A stretch of DNA of 64,000 bases, taken from Gavia stellata (lineage: Eukaryota; Chordata; Aves; Gaviiformes; Gaviidae). The notes beneath the pieces are model-generated. The model was given only the letters and a program-made list of their open reading frames with translations. It was not told the DNA's origin and did no database searches. This document shows, piece after piece, positions 49,905 through 61,969 of the stretch. Location: positions 23,573,930-23,637,929 of the forward strand of contig NC_082595.1 of NCBI RefSeq assembly GCF_030936135.1, written 5' to 3'. Each line of letters opens with the position of its first letter. The first letter of the stretch is position 1. The position numbers and the translations under genes were made by a program.

Positions 49905-52105
49905 GGCTGCAACACAGGTGTATCATTTTTATTTACAAAATAAATCAATTAGGATCTCTATGCAAGTCTGAGATTGCCTTCTACTGTTTTGCCTCCAAAG
50001 TTGCGTGGTGTGGGGTTATGGAACTGGCCCTGTATCTGCTGAGCTTCACCCCAGCGGCCTGCTGAAGTTCCAGTGCAGGACAGTCAGGTGAATAACTATC
50101 ACCAAAAGCTTGTTGTGATCTAAACTGAAAGTGTTTCCAATACCAGCATTAGTTAACGTTTCTAAATACAATCATGTAGCTATGAAAAAAAAAACTAGAT
50201 GAGGGGAAAAGGAGAGAAGGTCTGTAGTGCCTTTTCTGGTGTGGGCATCTTACAATGTTACTACTGAAGTTCAAACCCATTTGAAGGTTTCCATAACCAT
50301 TTAAGATAGTGATCCCATTCCATGACAGCCAACATCAAAGTCACAATAAAACTGCAGTGACACAAATACAAAGAAAACTCCTTCAAGAATGGACTAGGCC
50401 TAACTTACAACTGTTCATATAGCATATGTGCCGTTCTTGCATACCACACAAAGCCTTTGAGGAGTACTGCGAACACAGCACAACAGTGAAGAACTACACA
50501 CAGAGAAATGCACAGAGGTTGCCTGAGTGTGCATCTCTTCAGTGCTACCCAAAACTATTTTGTATTAGCATGTAACACACTGCCTACTTCCTCTGCTGTG
50601 GGCTCATAAGCAGTGATCCACTCTTGTTCAGAGAAGCCACATGGCAGAGCTGTAAGGAGAGTCCATAAATCAGCAGCGCAGCTGAGAAGGGCAATCGTTG
50701 CTTTTAAGACCTCTGGCAGCATGCAATATGGTGGCTTTTCCACAAAATGCTGGCAAAGAGTGAACATGTCCTCAAGATATGTTCAAGAAAACATACAGAA
50801 AAAGTTTTACAACCTACTTGGATCAGGAACACAGCTTGACAAAGTCATGAGGCCAACAACAGTGGGCCAATAACAAGGGCTCACTGGTGGTTCTGGGGCT
50901 CTTCATGTCAGGGTATCTTTAAAAAAATGAAAAACCTCCTTTTACTTTTATAGGCCATTGCGAACTGTCAAGAAATACTGGACTTTAATATGAAACCCTA
51001 ATCCTTTAATAACTCTGAGCATTTAAGAAGAAAAATATTCCAAATTCAACCTCCTACACCTTTGCACTGTGCCACATATAAAGATGTCACTCATTTTTTT
51101 TTAGGGTCAGACATCTCTGAGGGTTCAGTCATGTAATGCACTGATGTAGAAGACACACTAGCCACTTCATTTTGCTCAGCATAGTACATTCAGGTAAATA
51201 ACTTTGAATTTGACAACCTTCTGCTGGCAGCCCTGTACTGCTGTGTCTTCAAATTACAGTCCACTGGAGGTAAACAGAGGCGAGGAAGGCAAGGACTGAC
51301 CCTGCAATCAAAATGAAGTTTGCAGCCTGGCATCAGCACTCTCAGAGAGTTCATTATATCCCACAGAATCCATAGAAATATATATTCATACATTCCCCAT
51401 TCTGTCACAGGTATTTTTAAATGCACAAACAAAATACTTTCTAGTGTTCAATATTTCACATGATGCCAGAAGACAGGAGTACTTCACAAAGCACTTTGAG
51501 GTATTAAGAAGCTTTTTGTGCAGTTCAATAAATACTGAAGTTCAGTTACACTTAATTTCAAAGGTCATCAAGGCTTTTACAGTGCTCCAGCAAATGAACT
51601 GTTCTTGGGATCTTTATCTTGTCCGGAAAAAAATATACATCATTGTATGCATGTGATAAAACAAGGTTTTTGCAATCCTTGACTTTTGGCAGTACATGTG
51701 AAGGCTATGTCAAAACTACATTTGAGCCCCAAGCAATAGCTGACCCTTTAAGGCACAGGAACAGCAAATACTTTTACAAACTTAGAAAGCAATTGCATAA
51801 GCAATTTGAAGTGAAGAACCACCTGTACTTGACTTAAGGCAGGACAATTAGAATTCTATAAACTATAGAAACAAATGTAACTATATCTGAATTGTTTCAG
51901 TACCATGTGTCTGATCTTTAGCTCACTAAACTGTCAGGGGTTAGACTGAAACTTTTATCAGGATGAATGCTCTCCTGCAGGTCTTGTAAATTCCCCAAAA
52001 TCTAGAGTAACCTGATCCCAGGTGTAACCCTGTAGCAGCAATACCTATATTTCTGAAGGAGAGAAAAAAAAAAAATCTTCTGAAGATAAACAACAGAAAT
52101 ATTTC
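49905..52105. other. non-coding stretch between two CR1 copies
   Basis: No recognised element. A minus-strand frame at 50555-50767 reads somewhat protein-like but has no family I recognise and no convincing splice sites. Confidence 0.45.
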
Positions 52106-52109
52106 CAAT

Positions 52110-53368
52110 AATTCCAAGGCCTCCTTGGAATTAAACCTGGCAAGAAATGTCCAGGTCAACAGGAAGGGTTTCTTCATCGGAGGCAAAAGGAAAACTAGAG
52201 AAAATGCAGGCCTGCTGTTGAATGAGACAGGTGCCATGGTGACAGATGATGTGGAAGAGGCGGAGTTATTGAATGCCTTCTTTGCTTCAGTCTTTACTGC
52301 TCCGGCCAGCCCTCAGGAGTTCCAGACTTTGGAGGTAACAGAGAAAGTCTGGGGGAAGGAAGACTTTCCCTTGGTTGAGGAGGATCAAGTTAGAGACCAA
52401 CTAAGTAAACTGGACATGCACAAGTCCATGGGTCCTGATGGGATGCACCTGTGAGCGCTGAGGAAGTTGGCAGAAGTCACTGGTGGGCCACTCTCCATCA
52501 TCTCTGAAAGGCCCTGGAGAACAGGCGAGGTGCCTGAGGACTGGAGGAAAGCCAATGTCACTCCAGTCTTCAAAAAGGGCAAGAAGGAAGGCACAGGAAA
52601 CTACAGGCCAGTCAGCCTCACCTCCATCCCTGGAAAGATGACGGAACAGCTCGTTCTGGGCGTCATCTCAAAGCATCTGGAGGAATAGAAGGCTATCAGA
52701 AGTAGTCAGCATGGATTCACCAAGGGGAAGTCATGTCTGACCAATCTGATAGCCTTCTACGATGGCGTGACTGGATGGAGAGATGAGGGGAGGGCCGTAG
52801 ATGTTGTCTACCTTGACTTCAGCAGGGCTTTCGACACTGTCTCCCCCATCATCCTCATAGTCAAGCTTAGGAAGTGTGGGTTAGATGAACAAAAGTTCAA
52901 TAAGGACAGGGAGCTGCTGGAGATGGTACAGCAAAGGGCTACGAAGATGATTGGGGGACTGGAACATCTTTCTTGTGAGGAAAGACTGAGGGACTGGGGT
53001 CTTCTTAGTCTGGAGAAGAGAAGACTGAGGGGGGGATCTTATTAATGCTTATAAATACTGAAGGGGTGGGTGCCAGGAGGATGGGGCCAGTCTTTTTTCT
53101 GTGGTGCCCAGTGACAGGACGAGAGCTAATGGGAACAAACTTGGTCATAGGAAGTTCCATCTAAACATGAGGAGGAACTTCTTTACTTTGAGGGTGGTAG
53201 AGCACTGGAACAAGCTGCCCAGAGAGGCTGTGGAGTCTCCTTCTCTGGAGATACTCAAAACTCACCTGGATGCATTCCTGTGCAATCTGCTCTAGGTGAA
53301 CTTGCTCTGGCGGGGGGGATGGACTAGATGATCTCCAGAGGTCCCTTCCAACCCCTGTGATTCTGTGA
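52110..53368 (+). mobile_element. CR1 LINE, 5'-truncated and internally deleted
   Basis: It starts in the linker before the RT domain (LELNLARNVQ...KGFFIGGKRKTREN) near 52115. It ends at 53368 with ctagatgatctccagaggtc, ccttccaac and tgtgattctgtg. An internal deletion after about 52890 joins the RT palm region to the C-terminal domain. Confidence 0.92.
52125..53295 (+). pseudogene. CR1 ORF2 with deleted RT core
   Basis: Similarity runs from the linker through [12 protein letters not shown], a stop at 52452-52454, [14 protein letters not shown], a second stop at 52686-52688, then [18 protein letters not shown] and [10 protein letters not shown] (first catalytic Asp present). At KCGLDEQ (near 52890) it jumps directly to [15 protein letters not shown] of the C-terminal domain. 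By comparison with the copy at 27.9-29.6 kb, roughly 250 residues containing the PQG and FADD boxes are missing. The junction keeps the frame (52767-53045). A later shift leads to the final segment (53101-53295), ending in [18 protein letters not shown]. Confidence 0.9.
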
Positions 53369-53526
53369 AATAGAAGTTTCTGTCGCCATGAATCTCATAC
53401 AGTATTAGATCTCAAGCAACAGAATAAGCCAATTTCTTGATTAGATCTGCAGTCAGGCAATAGTTTGGTCCTAAATTTCAGCCTGAAATATATTGTACTT
53501 TGTGTCTGCTACGTAGGGTCTTCAGT

Positions 53527-53544
53527 AAAAAAAAAAAAAAAAAA
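53527..53544. repeat. poly(A) run, 18 bases
   Basis: An uninterrupted 18-base A run about 160 bp after the CR1 3' end. CR1 does not use poly(A) tails, so it is treated as independent. Confidence 0.9.
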
Positions 53545-55919
53545 GCAGTAGAAATCAAACTTACTTTATGAGTAGCTAATGCAGGGATGACAAAATGTAG
53601 GGCATAAATTTTTGCTTCCCACTGTGGCACGTACATAAGTATGAAAAACCTCACAGAAGGTGGATCGGGGCATTTTGTACAGCAGACTGGAGGAAAATAT
53701 TTTAGAGTAATCCAACTGAAGAAGGAGGAAAGAATGAACTCATTGCTCCTTTTTAGTTACATTGTAGTCTCACCTAAAGGTCTGAGAAGAGAGCTGATAG
53801 CTGCTGTGCCAAGCACTCCGCTGTTGCAGATGCGTCTCAGCCTGTGAAATTGGGTTTTTTCCCCTCCATTCACTCTCATTAATGTTCTGTGATGCTCCAT
53901 GTGAAAGACACTTATAGAAAAATACCTACTATTTTACCAAACGTCTCCATGTTTATCAGGTAAGAGAAATTATCAGCCTAGCAATACCTTGCACTGGCAG
54001 AGTGGCTCTTGATGAACGGGGTCCCCAACCTGAATCCTAACTACAAACACGCTTTTTAAGAATGAGCATGGTTAAAACCGTGGATCTACATTTCTTAGGT
54101 GGTCACATTATCTAAAACAAGACAGACCAATCCCAGATACAAATATACGCACATTTTAAGGAATTTAACATTTGGACTCTTTTCCTAATTAGGGATCCAG
54201 GGCATTATAATGCAGATAACATGAAATCACAGGCAGATTATGCTTTTGAAAACTAATGGTTCGACTTTGTTTTGATAGCTCAGCAATGCCTTGTATGCAG
54301 AACATACAATATTTTAATGGGATATCGTGAGGAACAAGAGGCACTCCTTGGCAGCAAACCTGTGGCCTTCATCCTGCTGTGGAAGGCCATCATTGGACCA
54401 GGAGCAGCAGTGACCACTTCCATCCTGAACCCGCCAGAACAGCTGTGGCCCTCTGGGACAGAGAAGCCCAGAGCAAAGTTGAGAAGAAAAGGCAGTCTCA
54501 GCTTTAAAGAGGGCAGTCTCTGTGACAGTCTCCTGGAGGACTTTGACGTTAACCCACCTTAGAACCACTCACTAATTTGGAGGGAATCTTTTATCATCAA
54601 TTGAGATCAAGGAGAGTAGTGGATGAAGGGTGAGTGAGACCATGACTAATGGACTTAACCTGATACAGTCTTATAATACAAACATTCCTATAACACAGGG
54701 AGAACCCCCATGTGGTCTATGGAGGACCTTAAACTAAACCTATTCTCACATGTGTTTCTTAATAGGGATTGATTTAAACAAGTGCTTTGTCTTAAAGTAG
54801 GGCCTTAAGTAGTAGAGAAATCAAAAGAAGTATTTATCATCAGGAAAAGGTAAAAATAATTTACTTTTGGTTCAAAATGAACACTGTGTGCAAACTAGGT
54901 TCAGAGTACATCCTTCTACACAAGCAGAATTAGAATTTGTAGTGGAAAGTTGTGTAATGTAATTAGCTAATTCTTAGCATCAATCTTTCAACATCAGTAC
55001 AAATCCTAAACCCCCCCTACAACTAAAATGTCAAATTTCATTAGCAGTAAAATCAAAAAAATCAGTAAACTCAGTGCTGGGTATAGACTGTTATTTAGCT
55101 GGTCAATAAATAGTAACTACAGCAGTTTCAGCTTTTGTTTGGGGATTAATAGGATTGATAATGAGAAGTTTACAAGAGTAATAATCCCACACAAACTGTT
55201 TCTTAATGTACTTTTGTGTAAAAATGGCAGTAACTACACTAGTACACAGATATGCCTTGAATACACACACACAGTCTTGGAACGACATGTAGCTTAGGGT
55301 GAGAGGAAGTTTTCTGTGGTGTGAATAAATTGGTTATATACCAAACTTCTCTTTTTCAAACTGCTCCAGCCTCCCTTCTTTGCCATTTCTTTCCCAGCAT
55401 TTCTGTTGCTTGTCCTGAGAGACATGGAGGTGATGGAGATAGGATACTGCTCTCATATCCAGCGAGTGTAGGACAGACAGGTAGAAGAGTTTGCCCAGAT
55501 AAGTGTTACTCTGAGAGCAGAAAATTCCATTTGACCTGGGGATCATATTGTTTTCATGCCCATATGTCCATATATTTTCATTGTCCCATGTCTAACCCTG
55601 CCAGAAGCAGCAGATCAACATTGCCCAGCCTCCCTGAGGACCTCTGACCTCACGTGCCTGCCTCGCACACCCACACGATTGCTCTCCACACCAGGCACAG
55701 CAGCAGCAGCCATTTCCATTCGAGAAATACAGCACAATGCAGAGTTCAGCGATTAATACACTATTGCAGAATACAAGAGACTAGTAATTTCCCTCCCTTC
55801 TCAAGTTTCAGCGCCTCACCTCCCATCTCTCAACAGCATGTACGTTGGTCCAGTCGATGTTATGCTCCCTCTGTCTTGCCCAATTAATTTTGATTTTTTA
55901 AAGCTAAGTGCAACAGCTA

Positions 55920-56016
55920 CAACAGGAGAGTGGCTGAAGTCCCCTTGTATCACAGGAGCCTACAACTTGGCGCTTCCGTTCTGCCTTGGGTGACACGGGT
56001 TTGATCCCTCCCGTTG
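55920..56016 (+). other. possible tRNA-like / tRNA-pseudogene segment
   Basis: caacaggag (55920-55928) can pair with ctcccgttg (56008-56016) at 8 of 9 positions like an acceptor stem. Between them lie an A-box-like gtggctgaagtcc (55930-55942) and a B-box-like gggtttgatccc (55997-56008). The length of about 97 nt is long, and the T stem pairs poorly, so this is not a functional tRNA. A tRNA-derived SINE head or coincidence is as likely. Confidence 0.2.
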
Positions 56017-57020
56017 CAGAAGGAATTAAACTTAGGAGTATGATCTCACCATAAGGTTGTCCCATAAAGACAAGAAGGGGACACTGGCATCACCACTCAA
56101 GTTAAAAAAGCAGAGAGGGCCAGTCCCTGATGCTTTTTTGTTTTGCGGGGTAGGGGGAAACAGGGAAGGGGAGGAATCAATGTCTGACCTCAGGGCACCA
56201 AGACATCGAAATCCCCTGGGGATCTACTTGAAGGAACCCAATCTGCTATTTTAGGGAAAGCAGTGTAAAGAACAAATGAGAAGTCCAGTACATTCCTCAT
56301 ATCCTGTAACCACTGACAGTACCTAGATGCTGATGGCTTCATTCCCAGGACTATAGTCTTGAGAGGAGAAGTGACGAAATTACATACAACTAAAGAGACT
56401 TTACTGTCCCTCAGGATTTTCCCTGTAATTCAGCATCTCTCTCCTGTAATGGTGCAAAAATATATCGGGCTTTTTGTTTTCATACTGCACAGAGAAATAG
56501 GTTGTCACAATACAAACAGTAATCTGACATTTATAGGGCAGGATTATGCCATGTTTTGCTGAAGAGCATTTTGATAGGTCTTTTCATATATTACTTTTGA
56601 CTGAACCTGGTAATGAAACAGATGATAGAACAAAACTAATACTGACTAAACCAGTGCCAGCCCTTCAGCAACTTAACTATGTTCCCATGGCACGAAACAA
56701 GAGCACAATATGAATTCCCCCCTGTTCCCCTCAATAGAAAGGGACTTGGAGCATTTTCCAATACACATGGGAGAGCACTTAAAAAGTCAAATTCATCCCC
56801 AATAAACCGATGCCAATGTCACAACAGCAGCTGTTTCTACGGAGAGCATTTATCCAAGAGCTGAATGTGGCATTGCTCTTCTCTTATATTTAATTTCAGA
56901 TAACATTTATGGTCCAAAGAAGGAAAAAAAAAAGGTTTTTTTGCTGTAACAATCCCCACCATCCAGCTATGCTCTCCGAAGGTAAATATAGGTCTAAACT
57001 TTCTCCCCATCCCCATTTAC

Positions 57021-57124
57021 AGAATTACAGAATCACAGAATCATTAAGGTTGGAAAAAACCTTTAAGATCATCAAGTCCAACCATCATCCCAACACCACT
57101 ATGCCCACTAAACCATGTCCCAAA
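57021..57124 (-). mobile_element. CR1 3'-end fragment
   Basis: About 105 bp of reverse-complemented avian CR1 3' end: cagaatcattaaggttgg, aagatcatcaagtccaacca, then cactaaaccatgtccc. Similarity stops at 57124. The short tandem repeat starts immediately to its right. Confidence 0.92.
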
Positions 57125-57125
57125 A

Positions 57126-57174
57126 AGCTCCTAATTAGCTCCTAATTAGAGAATTAGCTCCTAATTAGAGAATT
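57126..57174. repeat. 19-bp tandem repeat, 2.6 copies
   Basis: agctcctaattagagaatt occurs at 57137-57155 and 57156-57174, preceded by an 11-base partial copy at 57126-57136. It abuts the truncated end of the CR1 fragment, so it may have arisen at the insertion joint. Confidence 0.9.
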
Positions 57175-57179
57175 AATTG

Positions 57180-60100
57180 TAAGACATTCTTATGCAAAAA
57201 CTTCATAGGATAAACCAGAAAAAGATGGCTACAAAGATGTTAAGCACGTGACCCCATAAGATTGTTCACTCATGTTTAAGGGGCCAAAAACCCAAATTCA
57301 TTTTACTGAATATATGGCCAATTATTCACAGCATCAGAATTAACATAATTCAAATTATAATGGATTTCTTCAAAAGGGGACTGCTGTAGCAATTACATAA
57401 GGCATTCTAAACAGGAAACAAAGCCAACTACAAATTTCAGATGTTATTTTATGCAAATACTGTAGCTGTAGTGTTCTGAAGAATTCCATTGAGCTGAATT
57501 GTCCATTTCTGATGCTATGAATAAATGCATACCCATTTATTTCTAATAACGTATTATTTATGTGCAATTTCTTTTGTCCTTCTAAATGCTATGAAGCCAT
57601 TTACAGAAACCACCTACATGACAACTTACCAATTATCCTTATAAAACCTTGTATTGCTTTGGATTAGTTACACACATAATTAAATGCCAACTATTACGTT
57701 CATAGAAGTCAGCAAAAGTCTGCGAACCCCAGCAATACCATATTTCATGTAATTCTAAACAACCATTTCTAAAAGGAAGTGATCTATGTATAAACACCCC
57801 AGAGCACAATCAAATTACACTAAGTTTTACCATTAAAAAGATTAGTGAGTGCATGTGTCAATATTTAAATATGCAAATAACAGCCACCATTTTCTAGACC
57901 ATCTCCAAAACAAAGTCATTCACCACTTTACTCTTCCAGTGCACTGATATTGCAGCCCAGCCCATGAGCAGCCCCACGGTGGAGCGCCATGGCACCACCC
58001 CATGTTCACCTCAGGATACACTGACATTGCATTTGGCCGCTGGGCCACAATTTGGCTCAAGGTTGGCAAGCTGGATTACTCAAGCCTGTTGCATCCATCC
58101 TGTGGGACTGCTCCTTACTCGGTGACTGTGATTTGTCATATTGACTCCTTTGATACACTTTCCTTGGGGTGTCAGCATCCACCTTCGCTTCTGTGCCACT
58201 GAAAGGCTGCAGCATTGCTGTACCTGAGCTAACACTGTCTTGTCTCTTCCTTTTACCCTCAGTGATTTTGACTTAATTCTGGACTTCGAGCAGTTTTCTC
58301 TCTGAAGCAAACTCAGGCTACTTCTGTTATTGTTATTCTGGAGGGTCTGTCATGCCAGCAAACAGCTTTGTATTTACAGGAGTTAATAATTATATTTATT
58401 CTACTACATGACATAGTTGTCGTTCTATATTAATACATTTTTCATCTCTTTTGGAGCACTTGGGCTTTCAGCACACAATTCATTTGTGAACAAAGCACTT
58501 GTATGGTCCTATATCATAAATCACTCAAAACACTGGCAGTGAAAAATGCAACCCAAGAGAGCCCTAGAGGGCCCGTCCTCCACTGCACAGAAACTTTGAA
58601 ATCACCCATGTATAAAATACACATTCTGTCTCTTGTGCTTCAGATATTGCTCATTTAAAATGGCAATAGTCAGGGCACAGGGGCCGGAGAGGCATAAAAT
58701 GGCCTGCAAAAGCAATTAAGTGCCACGGAGACATTCACATTTGATAACCACAGAAGCTTGTTTATTGCCCTGTTTACTCCTCCACCATGAATATTGTGCT
58801 CCACAGTATGACAACAGGAGTCCTGAGCAAACCCCAGTGCTCGGACACGTTTGTTGCTCTGCTGAGGGTCTGTAGTGCACACACATTTCCCACAGGCATC
58901 ACCGTACAGGTGGCCTTTGCAAGGCTCTCTGCTCCAAATTACAGTCTCTGGCTGTATAGGGAACACACACATCAAACACATACAGACTTCAGAGCCACTC
59001 TCCTTTCCACACTCGCTTGCTTTGTGCTCCCATTCCCCCACAGCCTCCCATGCCATGTTTTTCTCTCTGGTAAGACTGCAGCCAGGCTTTAACGCTAGAA
59101 AATCCTTTAGAAAGCATGAGGGATTGCATTTACCACCGCCCTGCGACTGCTCACACCATGCAGGCCAGCACAAGAAGTCTGTAGAACAGACATCGGTCAC
59201 CAGGCGGGGAACTGACTCCCCCATGTATTTGCCCCAGCCCGGTCCGAGAGCTGAACCATATTTTTCAGACACGGGAGAACAACTCTGCTCACCTTTAAAA
59301 GTAGGCTGTGTAGCGTTGGACAGCCCAAGAGAGAAAACTCCTGTAGCAGGAGAGCCCCAGGCCAGTGGGCTGCGGCAGCCATGGAAGACCCTGCTTTCCA
59401 ACTGCCCCTGAGACGAGGCGAGGTGAGACGAGAGGGGTTTTCCCTCCGCAACCTCCCCTCAGAGCTGTGAGGGCCCTGGGCTCACATCTGACAAGACACT
59501 GCCAGGCATCCCCACCCGATTTCGAAGGGACTGAGGTTCGGGGAAGCCCAGCCTCCACCGCTGCTCCTTGTCCTACTCTAGTTAATGCCCCGTCCTCTTG
59601 AGGTAATGCTGCCCTGTTTAACAGGGACACTACTTCATGGTGCCTTGATGGAGGCAGCCTCCCCCAGGCCATGCCTCAGCTCCCCTGGGCAGGGGCAGAC
59701 AGGCCCCCCAGGGCCCCCCCTTGCCCGCTGGCATAAGGTCTCACCACCTTACAGCCTCAGTGCATAAAGCTTCTATTTATATTCCCTCAGCACCACAATA
59801 TTAAGGTAACTTTTCTCTGGTGATGCACAAATGGCTAACTATGCCTCTGGTACCACAGCAGCATGACGGTGGGTGTCCAGAAGCTTACACATTGCAAGTG
59901 AAGACAAACAGAACAGCTTGCCAGGAAAAAAAAAAAAAGAGAAATAAACAAAAGGAAGAAAAATAAACAGTTTTCTAAATAAATAACAGTCAGGAAAAAA
60001 AAAGATTCCATGGCATCAGGAAAAAACAGGGTAGATTGTGCTGGGAGACCGGAAAAAAAAAGAAGAATTGTAGTTGGCATAAATACTCACCCAAAGAATG

Positions 60101-61435
60101 AAAGAAGAGCCTGGCCCGGTCATATGCAGACATTACTCAGAAAACTCTCTGTGCCTGCAGAAAAGAAATGAATAAGAGGGAAGAATATAAGCACTCTATT
60201 TTTGGTTGTTTGTTGGGTTTTTTTTTAACATTTCGGGGGACATGTGGCTAATGCCTAAGACTATCTTTTATTTCATTTTTTCTTCTGAATATAAATTCAT
60301 TGCCTACGGATATGTCAGAAATACACAATAGTGAAACTATGAGTTGTTTACCTGCTGCAGGAATGCTAATGAGTGTTGTAGTAATGAAAACAGCTTCACT
60401 GGCTTGTAAAATGCAAAACAGCAGGGAACTCGCTGGAGACCCAACAAGCATATGTCAATAAGCTTATATTATTCACAAGTGCACAAGCCTCCCAAGACAG
60501 CAGTTTCCCAGCTCCTTTCATTTTCTGACTGCTGCTGACTGCCTCACGTTTTAAGCAAAGTCAAAGACTAATTTTCTATCTTCCTCAAGCCTCTGAAATT
60601 TTTGCAGAAGCCAAATGATCATACAAAAAACTTTCCATTCAGATGAAAACTGAATATTTTATCGGCTAATACTTCATATTATCCCATCTACAAGTATTAC
60701 AAAGCACAATAGCAATACAGCACAGTTGTATCCATGACCATAAGCATCTGAACGTAAATAACATTTTACCAGAGTACTCTAGCAATGCACTCAGACACAG
60801 CACTGATACCGTATGCTCTCATTCATAATGTTGTTGTTCTCTACTTCTCTCCTTTGCATCAATCCTGACAATATTAACATCCGTAGCAATCACTGAACAG
60901 TCTCATTTCAACACTTCCAGTGTACATTGCCAAGCTCTGCAGTGTGTTAAGAGTAAAACAGAAGGTGCTAACCCCCACCAAAGGTGATCGTTGAGCCAAA
61001 ATTCAGAACAAAGTGTTAGGACTTTAATAAAAAAAAAACCATAGAATACAAGTGCAGGCATTTGCTGCCATAACAAGATTGCTATGACTGTATTTCATGT
61101 CCCCCTTCATTATAAATCCATTTGGCATCCTTTCTAATAGCCAGCCTACTCTCAGAAAAAAATTACTTGATGTTCCTGTGGATGTCATATCTGCCCTGTA
61201 CTTTTACAGCACTTCTATTGTAATTCAACATTCATTATCTTTCCAATTAATGTATTGCATAATGCTGCAATATGAAATGCTCACATTTTGTAAATGAGAA
61301 AATTGAGCTCAGTTCTGTCTGCTTTGATCCCATTTTACTTGTATTATAATTCAGTACTAGAATTCTTCTCCTTTTTGGCTGGGTTATGGACACCCTGAAC
61401 ACAAACAAGGGAGCCATCTCTTGCATACAAAAGAT
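57180..61435. other. mostly non-coding; GC-richer block at about 59.2-59.8 kb
   Basis: No gene is firmly supported. The 59.2-59.8 kb block is clearly GC-richer than the rest, yet CpGs are too sparse by eye for a typical CpG island. A 243-codon minus frame (58670-59401) overlaps a 178-codon plus frame, which suggests composition rather than coding. A possible short minus-strand exon (60091-60154) has good splice signals only. Confidence 0.4.
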
Positions 61436-61440
61436 ACATT

Positions 61441-61967
61441 TCACAGAATCACAGAATCATTAAGGTTGGAAAAGACCTGTAAGACCATGAAGTCCAACCA
61501 TCAGCTAACACCACCATGCCCATTAAACCATGTCCCACAATGCCTCATCCACACATTCCTTGAACACCTCCAGGGATGGTGACTCTACCACTTCCCTGGG
61601 CAGTTTATTCCAGTGTCTCACCACTCTCTCAGTAAAGAAATTTTTCCTAACATCCAGCCTAAACCTCCCCTGGCGCAACTTGAGGCCATTGCCTCTTGTC
61701 CTGTTGCTAGTCACTTGGGAGAAGAGACCAACACCCACCTCTCTGCAACCCCCTTTCAGGCAATTGTAGAGAACGATGAGGTCTCCCCTCAGCCTCCTCT
61801 TCTCCAGACTGAACAACCCCAGTTCCCTCAGCCGCTCCTCATAAGACTTGTGCTCCAGACCCCTCACCAGTTTCGTCGCCCTTCTCTGGACACGCTCCAG
61901 CGCCTCAATGTCCTTCTTGTAGTGAGGGGCACAAAACTGAACACAGGATTTGAGGTGCAGCCTCACC
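61441..61967 (-). mobile_element. CR1 LINE, 5'-truncated
   Basis: The reverse-complemented CR1 3' end begins at 61441 (cacagaatcacagaatcatt...) and similarity ends at 61967 (aggtgcagcctcacc), so about 530 bp remain. It is very similar to the copy at 27.8-29.6 kb, indicating the same subfamily. Confidence 0.93.
61523..61967 (-). pseudogene. CR1 ORF2 C-terminal fragment
   Basis: An uninterrupted frame encodes only the C-terminal region: [72 protein letters not shown] and the natural end EALWDMV at 61523. The frame runs on to an ATG at 62059, but its first 30-odd codons come from flanking DNA. All RT catalytic boxes are absent. Confidence 0.9.
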
Positions 61968-61969
61968 TC

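Larger units (their letters stand above)
53375..57015. other. non-coding stretch, no gene seen
   Basis: No exon recognised. It holds an 18-base A run (53527-53544) and the tRNA-like segment at 55920-56016. Frames at 54272-54562 and 55321-55647 have no family features. Confidence 0.45.

Noticed and set aside
50555..50767. Protein-like 70-codon minus frame
   Set aside because: No family recognised and no good acceptor/donor pair; this length is common by chance in the window.
61283..61315. cattttgtaaatgagaaaat block resembling reverse-complemented MIR
   Set aside because: Only about 30 bp match with no further MIR structure on either side.
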